64,000 bases of DNA, from contig OZ251230.1 of NCBI GenBank assembly GCA_965240325.2, positions 2,356,001 through 2,420,000 on the forward strand, in the 5' to 3' direction. The position numbers and the translations under genes were made by a program. Under the pieces are notes generated by a model, which saw nothing but the letters and a program-made list of their open reading frames with translations, was not told where the DNA came from and ran no database searches. The DNA is from Rebecca billardiae RCC1528. Its lineage: Eukaryota > Haptophyta. Below are positions 22,983 to 33,012 of this stretch, piece after piece (position 1 is the stretch's first letter; every line of letters starts with the position of its first letter).

Positions 22983-24258
22983 CTAATAATGCGGCTGCTG
23001 CTGCTGCTGCTGCTTGTGCAGGCGTGCCGATCGCCGCAGGGCCACCTGCGTGGCACTGTCGCCGTCGGCCCTGCGACGGCCAGCAGATGCGGCCTGCGGG
23101 GAGCCGACCTCTGCAGCCGGCGCGCCGCCCGCCCGCTCCTCCGCGCCCGCTGGCGCGGCCTCGCGCGAGCGGGCGCGCGCGGCGCCGAGCTCGAGGACGG
23201 GCGGCCCTGCTGGGGGCAGCGAGAGGCACGGGGGGCGGGCGCTCTGGGCGAGCTCCGCCGCGCGGCTCAGCTCGTGCGCGTGCAGCGCGCGCGGCGACTG
23301 CGGGCGCACAGGTGTGATGCTTGCACTGCCCTCCAGGGAGGTCAGTGGGGTCGGCGTGCCGGGCGGCAGGCCCGAGTGCGCCACGGCCGACGGCGGCGAC
23401 AGGTGCTGCTGCGCGCCCGGGCGTGTCGCCGCGCCGTCCTCCTCCTCCGTCCCTGGCGAGGCGGGCGCGAGCCAGCCTGCGTTGATGCGCGCGCGAGGTT
23501 CAGGGGAGCCCTCCGCCTGCGCGAGCGCGCGCGTCGCCGCCACCTCGAGCTGCGCGACGCGCGCCAGCGCGCGGTCGATCTCGAGCAGCGCGCCGTCCGC
23601 CTTGGCCGTGTCGGCGACCGCGTTGGCGCTGAACTCGTTGGCCGCCGCCGTGGCCGCCGCCGTGGACGTGTGCGCGCGGAGGCGCGCGGCCGCCTCCTCG
23701 GCCTGGCGCTCGTCCTCGCTCTGCGCGCCCTCGGGCGTCTCCGCGCACCCGCGCGCGTACGGCGGGCGCGGTGGCGCGACGAGCGGCATGCGGCGCGCGA
23801 GCGCGGCGATCGCGCGCGCGTTGCTCTGCAGGGCGACCACGGCGCAGCCGCTCAGCCGGCGCGCGCGCTCGGGCACGCGCACGCGCACGCTGCCGGCCCA
23901 GCGCTTGGCCACGCGCGACGCCGCGCGGGAGAGAAGAAGCGCGCTGAGCACGGCGAGGAGCATCAGCGCGCGCATGCTCGGCCGCTGCAGCAGCTTGGGG
24001 CGGCCGAGGCGTACGCCGGCCGCGCCATGCGCTTGCTGCGCGGATGCTTGCTGCAGCGCACGCGCCGTGTTCGCCGCATCGGCTGCCGCGCGCGCCGTAC
24101 TTAGTAGCGCGTCCGCCGCGCGCGTGCACGCTGCGCACGCTGTTGCGTGGCCCACCACGCACGCGCGCACGGCCAGCGCCGCAGCCTGCGGGTCCTCGCG
24201 CACGCACGCGGGCGGGCTGTGAGCACCCTCGGGTTGCGGCAGCGGCGGCAGAGGTGAA

Positions 24259-24307
<49 letters not shown>

Positions 24308-24760
24308 GGGGCGTCGACGGTGCTTGCGGCTGCGCTGTGGCGGAGGGCAACGGCCGCGGCTGCGCGGCAGGGGCGGGCGCAGCCTCGGCCGCCGCGTGCC
24401 GGGCTGGAGAGTCATCGCGCGCGCTCGCCGAGGGCACCGCCCCGCCGCCGCTCTCGGCGGCCGTCACTGCCGCCGGCACATGTGCCGGAAGCGCGGTGGC
24501 GACTGAGGGCCCGCGTGGGGTGCGCAAGGCCGCCGCGTCCGGCGGTGGGCGCGCGCCGTCGGCCGAGGAAGGAGCGAGGGCGTGCTCGCGCACTCGGATG
24601 AGCTCGCGCCCACGCCGAGACGCGCGCGAGGCGAAGACAAACGAGCGCTGCGACGACGAGCCAGCGCCGGCTGCGCGCGCGGGCTGTGCAAGGCAACGCT
24701 CGCCGGCGCGGCCAAGACAAATCAGCTCCGCTGGAGGCTCGGCCTGCACGGACGGCGGCG

Positions 24761-24792
<32 letters not shown>

Positions 24793-25214
24793 TGCATGGT
24801 CCACGCGCGAGTCTGCTGCGAGCCACACGCGACGAGCGCGGGCGTGCGATCGCCGCCGGTCCAGCCGCGCGCAATGCCGAGACAGCTCACGCCTTCAGGG
24901 TCGGAGACCACGACGGGCGTGGCGGCTGGCGCGGTCGGGTGGGGACCGCCTCGGGTGGCGACGTAGCGGGTGATGCCAGTGGATAGGCTGCTCGAAGGAG
25001 TGACCGTCATCCCCGGCGATGCCGGCGTCAGCGCCCACACAGCGCCGGTCGCAGCGCAGTCCATGATCGCGAGGCTTGCGTTGTGCTCGTCGCGGCCCGC
25101 GCACAGCCGTGGCGCCGACGGGCTTCCAACGCCGGGACCGAGCTCAAGCACGTAGCGCGAATGGGTCGAGAATGTAGACGCCGAGGCGCACAGCAGCACG
25201 GACACCGACAGCAT
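22983..25214 (-). CDS. Putative secreted/membrane protein with lectin-like N-terminus and polyproline linker
   Basis: The ATG at 25214 gives a signal peptide (MLSVSVLLCASASTFS) and 743 residues. The frame runs 74 codons further upstream, but that part is less convincing. The N-terminal 250 residues have paired Cys and repeats such as CLGIARGWTGGD...VACGSQQTRAWTM, which resemble a ricin-B-type beta-trefoil. The similarity is moderate. A Pro run of about 18 residues (24250-24305) leads to a hydrophobic segment (RALMLLAVLSALLLSRAA) that would cross a membrane once. The remaining 240 residues are Ala-rich helix and Pro-rich, ending in a Gln run. The plan fits a type I cell-surface protein. The function is unknown, and the low-complexity parts are weak evidence of coding. 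Confidence 0.55.
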
Positions 25215-25961
25215 CGTACGGCGAGATCGCAGCAGCCCCACCGACGGATGATGTGACGAAGTGATCGGGAGGCCGTCCAAGCTCGGGGCTTGCAGTGCGG
25301 CTCGCGGGCGCGGGAAACGATGACGTCGACCGGTGTCCACGAAAAGGGAGGCAAGGAGCCAAAGGAGGCTCGCGCGAATAAGAAAAGCCGAGAATAGACG
25401 CGCAGCTAAAGCCAAAGTTGAGTACTTGCAGGCCACGCACTTGCGAACTGCTTCGTCAGGTCAAGAGGGAGCGGCCAAATTGCGGGCGGAAATGAGCGCA
25501 AACAGAATGTTCAGGCGGAAGTTCCGGCCTTCCTCCGTGCTGATACCTCTCCAGTGGCCTGCGCCAGGAAAACTGCTCCCAGGGAATCGTGCCGGCGCTC
25601 AGCAGGCGCGGAGCCCGCGGGCCACCTCCGACGGTGGGCCGGTGGCCGTCTCCGGACCGCGTGAGGTCCCGGGTCGGCGACGGTCGGGCGAGGAGTGAAT
25701 CGTCCAGCTCGGCCTCGCGGCCGGCGACGGAGAAAACGATGACGGCGGCATGACAACGACAGTCGACATCACCGTGATGATGGGCGCAAGGCTCCGGCCC
25801 TAAGTCACAGGTCACTGCACGGTGCACCGCGGACGGCCATGTCCGCCACGAGCCGTGCCGTGCCGTTCCCGGCCCGCGCAGTTCCGGGTTCCGCTGTGAG
25901 TCATGCAGTCACCGTCCCCGTGCCAGTATGAGTCAAGCAGTGCAGCAGTGCATCTGAATAA
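25215..25961. other. Intergenic region
   Basis: No accepted gene. A plus-strand open frame at 25333-25698 starts with a basic stretch (RRLARIRKAENRRAAKAK) that recalls a bZIP basic region, but it lacks a leucine zipper. Tandem CCGTGCCGTTCCCGG-like words occur at 25850-25900. Confidence 0.4.
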
Positions 25962-27261
25962 TCAGGCTGGCGCGCCCGCCGAGAAGAAGGCGTCCTCCTT
26001 GAACGGCGCATAGAAGCCGTCGTCGAGCGCGCGCCGCGCGCACTCGATGTCGGCCTTGATCGCAGCGATCAGCGCCTCGAGCGACGGGAAGTTGGCCTCT
26101 GGCCGGATGTACCCGACGATGAGCACGCGCATCCGCTCGCCGTAGAAGTCGGCACCAAAGTCGTGCAGCAGGTGCGGCTCCACGGTCTTCTCCGTGTTGC
26201 CGTAGTACGGGTTCCGCCCTGCCGCACCGGAGGCGCGCGCGCGCACGCGTGCCAAGGGCAGTGCGGTGTGACATCGACGGATGGGCGAATGTGCGCGCGC
26301 GCGCCCGCTGTCCCACGCATCACGCGCGCGCACCGACGGAGGCGACCATCTTGTGCACCGGCCCGTCGCCGATCTGCGCCCAGCCGTGGTAGATCCCGCA
26401 CGTCGTTGAGCTCAGCAGCTCCGCGTACGCCGACGCGGGCAGGTTGGCCGTCGGGATACCAAGCTCCTTGGAGCCGCGGCCGTAGCCTCGCACGACCTCG
26501 CCCTGGAGCCTAAGCGGAGGCAGCCGCGGCACGCTGCCGCACACGACGTCGGCGAAGGGCGGGAGGCCCCACAGCGCGGGCTCGAACTCGTAGAGCGACG
26601 CCATCCGCGCCTCGGGCGCCGCGGCGTCGTACTCGGCCTCGGGCACGTGGTCCGACACCAGCGCGACAGCGCGCATGCCGGCGGCGTGCGCCGCGCGCAC
26701 GCCAGCCGGCGCGTCCTCGATGACGAGGCACTCCTCCGGGGGCGGCGCCGCGGGGCCGAGCAGCTCGCGCGCGCGCGAGAAGAGGTCGGGCGCGGGCTTC
26801 CCCTCCTTCACGTCGTCGATCGTCGCGATGCACTCGCCGAAGTGGTCGAAGATCTCCGCGTGCGAGCGCCTCTTGCGCGCGAGCGCGGCGCGATCGCACG
26901 AGGTCGCGACCGCCATGGGCACGCCCGCAGCGCGCAGGTGCGCCACGAGCCTCGCGGCGCCCGGGATCGCCGGGGCGTGCGCCCAAGCTTCCTCCAGCTT
27001 GGGGCGTGACAAGGCGAGGTACTCGTCCACGGTGGTCGGCAGCTCGAGCACGCGGATCAGCTCCTGCACCGCGTCGCGCGGCGCGCGGCCGAGGGCCGAG
27101 ATGACTTGCGTCGGGTCGTACTCTCGGTTTTCGAAGTTTGCGCGCACCACGTCGGCAGTCGCCTCGTGCATCAGCCGCTCTGTGTCGAGCAGCACGCCGT
27201 CCACGTCGAAGATCACCGCGGAGACCTTCCGCGTCGTCTGATCCATCGCCGCCGCCGGCAT
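25962..27261 (-). CDS. FMN/FHY: Bifunctional HAD phosphatase-riboflavin kinase (FMN hydrolase/riboflavin kinase)
   Basis: There are two exons: 27261-26334 and 26218-25962. The GT-AG intron (26333-26219) joins phase 1 to phase 1 and restores ASVG-RNPYYGNTEKTVE. The N-terminal HAD domain has IFDVDGVLLDT (nucleophile Asp), VATSCD, the motif III Lys in KEGKPAPD and VIEDAPAG. The C-terminal riboflavin kinase has GYGRGSKELGIPTANL and EPHLLHDFGADFYGE. The fusion matches the plant AtFMN/FHY enzyme, which phosphorylates riboflavin to FMN and dephosphorylates FMN. From the ATG at 27261 the protein has 394 residues, close to the plant form. ATGs at 27357 and 27246 are alternatives. The gene is back to back with the plastid-protein gene, 116 bp apart. 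Confidence 0.93.
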
Positions 27262-27377
27262 GATGGCGGCTCGCCGGCCGATTATTGTGCCGGCCGAAGC
27301 TGCTCGAAGAATTGCGGCCCGCGCGGAAGAATTGCGGCCCGCTGCAGCAAGCCGCACCCGGGTCGAAGGCCGTCAGC
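27262..27377. promoter_or_regulatory. Probable bidirectional promoter
   Basis: The 116 bp between two divergent start codons contain a 17-base direct repeat, GAAGAATTGCGGCCCGC, at 27306-27322 and 27326-27342, a 20-bp spacing. If the upstream ATG at 27357 is used for the riboflavin kinase gene, the repeat would be coding instead. Regulation is inferred from position. Confidence 0.4.
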
Positions 27378-27816
27378 ATGATGATCTCGCGCACCCTCGT
27401 CCTCCTGGCCGCGCTCGCGGGCGCGTCGGCGCACGTCTGCGTCCGCAGCTCGGCGATGTCGCCATGCGTCGCCGCCCGCGCACGCTCCGCTCGCGCCCCG
27501 GCGACCATGTTCTTCGGCAAGGTGTGTGCACGAGCGCGGTCCACGCGCGCCCGCGGCGGTGCACACTCGCACGCGCTGAGACGCGGGCCCCCGACCTGGC
27601 GCGCAGAACAAGCCTGATTACGATCTGACCGATCTCGGGCCGATGACGAAGGAGAAGCGCGACGTCTACAGGGCGGACCGCACGCCTAAGACCGAGTATC
27701 AGCCGGACGACCTCGCGTGGGATGGGAGCAACTTGTACCTGCTCACGCTGCCCTTCCTCGTCATCGTCTGCCTCTCGCTCTTCGGTGGCGTGAACCTCTT
27801 CGGCTACAGCAACTAG
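27378..27816 (+). CDS. Plastid-targeted single-pass membrane protein
   Basis: There are two exons: 27378-27521 and 27607-27816. The GT-AG intron of 85 bp is in phase 0 and the product has 117 residues. The N-terminus MMISRTLVLLAALAGASA is a signal peptide. It is followed by a Ser/Ala/Arg-rich stretch (SSAMSPCVAARARSARAP) of transit-peptide type and then MFFGK. This bipartite leader is typical of plastids bounded by extra membranes. The mature part is about 74 residues: an acidic/basic N-terminal half (DYDLTDLGPMTKEKRD) and one C-terminal transmembrane helix (LYLLTLPFLVIVCLSLFGG) ending FGYSN. The size and shape suit a small photosystem or thylakoid subunit, but I cannot name it. The two exons were joined here by reading the sequence and were not offered by any single frame. 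Confidence 0.8.
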
Positions 27817-28177
27817 ACGCGCCCGCCGATGGATGCACGACGCTTGGCCCGGCCTGCCGCCCGGTTTAGCGTGACTGGCGATTCGGCAGGCACTCGCTGC
27901 GGCCTCGGCCGCTGCACCACGGCAGTCGGACGACCAAGACAACTGTGACCGACTTAGTGAGTGAACTGCCGTCATAACTAGTGTGTGCGTTGTCGCGACG
28001 GCTGCTTGCTTGCACGCGCCCGGTTGAAGTCATGGGGATCACCTGCGCCTCGACAGATCATGTACACTACGACAGATGCCCATATTCATCGCTTATGAAT
28101 CTATACCGTCGTACGACAGTGCGACTGACTACTGACTGACAGTCGTCAAATGTCTCACGTAGTCACGTGAACTGACA
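27817..28177. other. Intergenic region
   Basis: 361 bp with no gene seen. The second half is AT-richer with short CGACAGATCATGTAC and TACGACAGATGCCC similarities and GACTGACTACTGACTGAC just before the next gene. Confidence 0.35.
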
Positions 28178-29449
28178 ATGAAGACTGCCGTGCGCGCGGC
28201 CGGCGGAGTCGACGCCGCGCTCGGCGGCATGGGCCGGGCTCGCGCGCCCCTGCTCCTCGCCACCATCCTCGCGTGTGCCCCTCGCGCGGCGGCGGTGGAC
28301 GGCGCCGAGGCCCACGCCCCCACTGACCCCTCCAGCCTCGCCGCAGCCGCGTTCCACAGCTCGGAGGCGCGCGCGGCCGAGATCGCGGCCGCCCGGGAGG
28401 GTGACGTGACGTCCACAGGCAGGGTGCTCACCACCGGCCAGCACCCCACGGCGCGCCTCGCGGACGTGGAGGCCTGGGCCACCGCACCCCTGCCGCGACG
28501 CACGCGCGACTATCACAGCCACCATCACAATTCGGACCGATGGGACCCAGTCACGCCGCGCGCGGGAGACGTGGTCGTGGCGACTGCGTACAAGAGCGGC
28601 ACGACGTGGACGCAGGCCATCCTGTGCGCCGTGCTCCACGCGCCGCGTGGGCGCGAGTGCACGGGGATCCTGGGCACCATGCCCTGGGTGGACATGCGCG
28701 CGCGCCCGTTCGACGAGTCCGCCGCACTCGTGGGCTCGCTCGAGGCGCCGCGCGTTCTCAAGACTCACCTGCCTCTGGACGGCCTGCCCTACTCGCCGGA
28801 GGTGAAGTACATCCACGTGGCGCGCGACCTGCGTGACGTGGCCTGGTCGTGGCACAACCACTGGAGCGCAGCGGGCAACTTCTTCGAGGGCGTGATGAAC
28901 CAGCTCCCCGGCCGGTTTGGCCCGCCCTTGCCCAGGGTGGGCGAGACGACGCCGCGGCAGGCATTTCTTGACATCGTCGCAGAGGAATCGCCTCTCTGGT
29001 CGTACTGGCACGACCTCGCGACGTGGTGGGCGTACCGCGGGCTGCCAAACGTGCTGCACGTGCACTACGCCGACCTCAAGCGCGACCCCCACGGCGAGGT
29101 CGCGCGGCTCGCCGCGTTTCTCGGCGCGGCGCTCACAGGCGCGCAGGTGTCGGAGGTGGTGGCCAACACCACTTTCGACCGGATGAAAAAGGACAGCACG
29201 CAGATGCTGGGCAAGATGGTGGACCAGGTGTTCGACGCGGGCGACGGCGTGCCCGGAGGCCAGAACTTCGTCTTCAAGGGCGTCAACGGGCGCTGGGAGG
29301 GCGCCCTCAGCCCCGAGGACATCGCTGCGTACGAGGCCACGGCGCGCGCGCGGCTCGGTGACGAGTGCGCTCGCTTCCTGATGGGAGGCCGCGGCGGCGC
29401 GGCGGCGGCTGGTGGCAGCGGTGGTGCAGAGCTCAAGTCCGAGCTGTGA
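28178..29449 (+). CDS. Cytosolic-type sulfotransferase family protein (Sulfotransfer_1)
   Basis: The frame encodes 423 residues. The PAPS 5'-phosphosulfate loop is seen in YKSGTTWTQAIL, the 3'-phosphate site in ARDLRDVAWSWHNH, and the C-terminal PAPS-binding block in FKGVNGRWEGALSPED (usual R-K-G-x2-G-x-W-K). A His in LKTHLPLDGLPY sits where the catalytic base of the family lies. The N-terminus has a hydrophobic stretch (LLLATILACAPRAAA), so unlike animal SULTs the enzyme probably enters the secretory pathway. It should transfer sulfate from PAPS to a hydroxyl of an unknown lipid, polysaccharide or small molecule. A second sulfotransferase of another subfamily lies at 55687-57030. Confidence 0.92.
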   Translation: MKTAVRAAGGVDAALGGMGRARAPLLLATILACAPRAAAVDGAEAHAPTDPSSLAAAAFHSSEARAAEIAAAREGDVTSTGRVLTTGQHPTARLADVEAWATAPLPRRTRDYHSHHHNSDRWDPVTPRAGDVVVATAYKSGTTWTQAILCAVLHAPRGRECTGILGTMPWVDMRARPFDESAALVGSLEAPRVLKTHLPLDGLPYSPEVKYIHVARDLRDVAWSWHNHWSAAGNFFEGVMNQLPGRFGPPLPRVGETTPRQAFLDIVAEESPLWSYWHDLATWWAYRGLPNVLHVHYADLKRDPHGEVARLAAFLGAALTGAQVSEVVANTTFDRMKKDSTQMLGKMVDQVFDAGDGVPGGQNFVFKGVNGRWEGALSPEDIAAYEATARARLGDECARFLMGGRGGAAAAGGSGGAELKSEL

Positions 29450-29753
29450 GTCGGGGCCGGGAGTGACGAGTGCCACGCTTGGTGCGGCGCGCTCGTGCAC
29501 GGTGCGGGCCACACATGTATGTCGTCATTGCACCGGCGTCCGCAGTCTGAGTTGTCTCTGAGATACAGTACATACGTAGTACAATACAGTTTACTATGTT
29601 TTAACGTGCAGTAGGATGCACAGTACAGTCTTGTATCATAGTGAGATTCACGACTCAGATTTGCGCGGTGAGCGAGCGAGCGCCGAGCCGCCGCCGCGCG
29701 CCGGCGAGAGGATTCGCCTCCGTCGGCTCAGCGGCGCAGCGCCTGCGGTCGTC
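29450..29753. other. Intergenic spacer
   Basis: AT-richer part around 29550-29640 with AGATACAGTACATACGTAGT and ACAATACAGTTTACTATG words that recur in other spacers of the window. It leads into the promoter of the hydrolase gene. Confidence 0.35.
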
Positions 29754-30983
29754 ATGCCCTCATGCATCGGCGCGCTCTCCGAGTGGACGCTGACGACGTG
29801 CTGCGAGCCAAGCAGCTCAGCCGCCGCCCGGCGTGCCGCGTTCCCTCCTCAGTCCCACCCGCATCCAACCCCGCCGCTCGAGCGCGTCGGCGAGCCGCCG
29901 AGCGCGCAGCACGCGTACCACACGCTGCCTGACGGGCGCACGCTGTACTGGCAGCAGCTGCTGCCGACGGGCAAGCAGCCTCGCGCGATCGTCGTGCTGT
30001 TCCACGGCTTTGAGGACCACTCGGACTTCTACATGTACAACATCGCGCGCATCTTTGTCGAGTACGCCCACTGCCTCGCCCTCCTCGTCGACTTGCCCGG
30101 CCACGGCCTCTCCGACGGGTTGCATGCGCTGCTGCCGTCGTGGGGCGGGCTGCTCGACGACCTCGAGCACTGGTGCGACACGGTGTGCCGAGGCGCCGCC
30201 GAGACGCACGCGCCGCCCGGCGGGCCGCGCCTGCCCCTCTTCGCCTACGGCGGGAGCCTCGGCGGGGCGGTGGTCACGGGGCTGGCGTCGCGCTCGCCGG
30301 AGCGCTTCGCAGGCGCAATGCTGATCGCCCCGATGGTTCGGATCGGCGCTGGCATGCGCCCCGCGCCGCCGGTGGAGTGGCTGCTGCGCAACGTGATCGC
30401 GCGCGTGCCCGTGCTCAACGACGTGCAGTTCGTCAAGCGCACGCTCGTGCCCAGCGTCGTCTTCTGCTCGACGGAGCAGTGGCGGCAGCATGAGCACGAG
30501 GCTCTGGACAAGCTTGCGTACCAAGGCGACACGCGGCTGAGGACGGGGGCGACGCTGCTCGGCGCGACGGACGAGCTCGCGAAGCGGATGGAGCAGATGC
30601 GCACGCCGTTCCTCGTGATGCACGGCACGGCCGACGTGGTCACCTCCCACGCCACGTCGCAGGAGCTGCACGAGCGCGCGGGCGCGGCGGACAAGAGCAT
30701 CGAGCTGCTGGAGGGCTGCGTGCACATGCTCGATCACGGCGAAGCTCCGGCCGTGCACGAGCGCGTGTTCAGCCGGCTCTTCGGCTGGCTGAATGAGCGC
30801 ATCGGGGACGGGTTCGAGAGCCCGCCGCCAGTCGCTGTGCGCAGCAGGCTCACAGGGTCGGGCGGGCAGACGGGCAGCCCGCAGTTACCACAGGCCGCGG
30901 GCGACGCTGCCGCCGTGCCTGCTGCCGTCCCGGCTGCAGCTGGCGCACCGGCGGCACCGTCCGTGCCCGTGGAATACGTGTGA
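29754..30983 (+). CDS. Alpha/beta hydrolase, monoacylglycerol lipase-like
   Basis: The ATG at 29754 gives 409 residues. An earlier in-frame ATG at 29616 adds 46 residues of poor protein character. The Hydrolase_4 (PF12146) pattern is complete: the oxyanion-side motif VLFHGFEDHS, LVDLPGHGLSDG, the nucleophile elbow YGGSLGGAV (G-x-S-x-G), the acid in MHGTADVVTS and the catalytic His in GCVHMLDHGE. A short helical cap (AGMRPAPPVEWLLRNVIARV) lies between the nucleophile and the acid, as in monoacylglycerol lipases and lysophospholipases. The tail of about 60 residues is Pro/Ala-rich. There is no clear signal peptide. It probably hydrolyses a lipid ester, and the substrate is not predictable. Confidence 0.9.
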   Translation: MPSCIGALSEWTLTTCCEPSSSAAARRAAFPPQSHPHPTPPLERVGEPPSAQHAYHTLPDGRTLYWQQLLPTGKQPRAIVVLFHGFEDHSDFYMYNIARIFVEYAHCLALLVDLPGHGLSDGLHALLPSWGGLLDDLEHWCDTVCRGAAETHAPPGGPRLPLFAYGGSLGGAVVTGLASRSPERFAGAMLIAPMVRIGAGMRPAPPVEWLLRNVIARVPVLNDVQFVKRTLVPSVVFCSTEQWRQHEHEALDKLAYQGDTRLRTGATLLGATDELAKRMEQMRTPFLVMHGTADVVTSHATSQELHERAGAADKSIELLEGCVHMLDHGEAPAVHERVFSRLFGWLNERIGDGFESPPPVAVRSRLTGSGGQTGSPQLPQAAGDAAAVPAAVPAAAGAPAAPSVPVEYV

Positions 30984-31607
30984 CTGTGAGCCTGCGGAGG
31001 CCCTGGCACGAGCTGCACCACGGCGGCGCGGGGCCTCGGCGGCCTGCTCGCTGCCGCCGAGTCCGGTGCGTGACTGCCGCAGGCCGGACTCACCGTCCGG
31101 TCCGTCGGTGGCTGGCGGGCTACATCATTGTCAAACTCAAAGGCCTGCCGTTGGCGTTGAAGGGCGACGAGCAGACTGTGTCAGTGATGCAGTGTCACTG
31201 TGACTACTCACTGCGTCTGCGGTGGTCGTCGCCGTCGGCGGAGCCGCGCCGGGCGCCGCGCCCGCTGGCCTGCACGGCACTGCCGCCCCCCGTGCCGCCC
31301 GTGAGTCAGTCGTGAGTGCACTGCTAAGTGCGCACGGTGCGCGCGGCGGCGCGGTCTGCGCGGTGCGCCACGATCAATCGTCGTCATGCCAGTGTCAGTA
31401 GCACTCACCAGCATATCAGAACGTCAGCAGTCTTAATAAGCTACACAGACACCGCTAGTGGCGGCAGCATCGCGCAGGCCGGGTGAGCGGGACAGACAGC
31501 GGGTGAGTGGACCGCGTCCGTGACGACTCGTCGACTGCGGTCGACCGCCACCGCGCCTGACCGACGAGGGGAGATAGGCACGGCGTTGCCATGGCGTACG
31601 CGCAGCG
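30984..31607. other. Convergent intergenic region
   Basis: 624 bp between the hydrolase and the minus-strand transporter gene. No gene is seen. Both 3' UTRs are expected here. Confidence 0.4.
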
Positions 31608-32747
31608 CTATGTGCGCGCTGTTATGCTGCCGAGCGCGCTGCAGCTGCCAGCCCTCACGGCCGTGTCCGTGTGCTGCAGCGGCTGCTGCTCCTCGTCGCT
31701 GTCGCCGTTCTCGTTGGGCATCGCGTACGCCTGCCTGTCCTTTCTCGACGAGACGACGGCGATCGGCCCCTGCAGCGAGCGCGCGTACTGGTACGCGCAG
31801 AAGCCGCAGATCGAGAGGGCGTAGCCGACGGCCTGTAGGCTCGTGATCACGTTCCCGAAGAGCGGCACCGAGCCCACCACCACCGCGACGTTCTTCATCA
31901 TCGAGACCACCTTGAAGGTGACCGACGACGTCGTCTTGATGACGAGCAGGATCAACAAGTTGACGACAAACCCCATGCAGCCCTGCAGCAGGAAGAGGAA
32001 GGGGTTGTCGAGCATGCGCTGCACGCCCTCGTTCGCCATCCCCTCGTACTCTATCAGCAGCATCCCCACGAAGAGCGAGAGCGCGCACGGCGGCGCGAAG
32101 CACAGCAGCCCCTCGAGCACGTGCAGCTTGTTGCCCGCCATCAGCTTCTGCATGAGCACGACCTTGCCCGCCTCGGCCGTCTCCGCGGCGAGCATCGCGA
32201 GGAAGCCGGCGAGCACGAACTCGGCCTCCGCGTACGAGGACATGAACACGCCCAGCGCGATCACCAGCAACGAGCCGCACAGCGGGAGCGTCGCCGCGTC
32301 GATGCCGAAGAGGATGCCGACCACGAGCGTGATGATCGGCGTCATCCCCTTGAGCATTTGAATGTACGACACCGAGATGTACAGGTACGCGAGGTTGCCA
32401 AAGTAGAGGGTGAGCGCGCCGCACACGCCGATGGGCAGGGCGCGGCCGAACCAGAAGCGCGGCGTGATCTCGATCGTCTGCGGCACCAGCTTCAGCCGCA
32501 CGACCGCGATGTAACTGCCGATCGACGAGGTGGTCATTCCAATGCACGAGAGCGCCATCGGGAACGGGAAGCCATTGGCGCCATCGGGGCCGGCCATGAT
32601 GTACTTATTCAAGAAGATAATGGACGAGGACACCACCGACCATGTCAGGCATGCCACCACCGCGCGAATCACCGAGAAGTCGGCGCTCATCGCCACGGCG
32701 CCCGACGACCGCCTGGAGCTCGCACCCTGCTGATTCTCCACGCTCAT
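31608..32747 (-). CDS. Nucleotide-sugar/triose-phosphate translocator family transporter
   Basis: The start at 32747 (MSVENQQG) gives 379 residues. ATGs at 32777 and 32831 would add Lys/Arg-rich residues. Ten hydrophobic segments follow in the TPT/EamA arrangement, beginning with ACLTWSVVSSSIIFLNKYIM, whose S-S-x-x-x-x-L-N-K is the family signature. Later come MLKGMTPIITLVVGILFG and FLLQGCMGFVVNLLILLVIK, and a C-terminal FKVVSMMKNVAVVVGS that matches the conserved TPT C-half (T-x-x-V-x-G-x-x-K). The hydrophilic tail is acidic and Gln-rich. There is no plastid leader, so a Golgi or ER antiporter of GDP- or UDP-sugars is the likeliest role. Confidence 0.9.
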   Translation of the reverse strand: MSVENQQGASSRRSSGAVAMSADFSVIRAVVACLTWSVVSSSIIFLNKYIMAGPDGANGFPFPMALSCIGMTTSSIGSYIAVVRLKLVPQTIEITPRFWFGRALPIGVCGALTLYFGNLAYLYISVSYIQMLKGMTPIITLVVGILFGIDAATLPLCGSLLVIALGVFMSSYAEAEFVLAGFLAMLAAETAEAGKVVLMQKLMAGNKLHVLEGLLCFAPPCALSLFVGMLLIEYEGMANEGVQRMLDNPFLFLLQGCMGFVVNLLILLVIKTTSSVTFKVVSMMKNVAVVVGSVPLFGNVITSLQAVGYALSICGFCAYQYARSLQGPIAVVSSRKDRQAYAMPNENGDSDEEQQPLQHTDTAVRAGSCSALGSITART

Positions 32748-32879
32748 TTGTTGCACAGCGCGCCGGCGCGAGTTCATGCACGACGAGCGTGGCGTTTTTT
32801 TCTTTTTTCTTCCCTCTGGCCTGGTCCGCACACCCTTGCAAAAAAACTGTTCGTCATCACTGCCACTGTTTCCCCAAGC

Positions 32880-32965
32880 CTTGCCCCAAGCAAAGGACCA
32901 TCAAATAAAGTACCAATAAGGGAAAGGGACCTCCCTTGCAAATACCATGGTCCTTTGCCCCAAGC
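32880..32965. repeat. Short foldback sequence
   Basis: GCAAAGGACCAT (32890-32901) is repeated as its exact reverse complement at 32947-32958. TTTGCCCCAAGC-like words occur beside each arm. The 45-bp interior is AT-richer. It lies between the transporter and the EsV-1-7 gene and resembles a small foldback element. A similar word, ATGGTCCTTTGC, occurs near 20384. Confidence 0.5.
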
Positions 32966-33012
32966 GGGCTCGCGTCGAGCCCGCTCGGCCTTCCCCGTCC
33001 GGAGGCTGAACA

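Noticed and set aside
25333-25698. bZIP transcription factor
   Set aside because: Only the basic stretch is suggestive. No leucine heptads follow, and the frame soon becomes Pro/Arg-rich.
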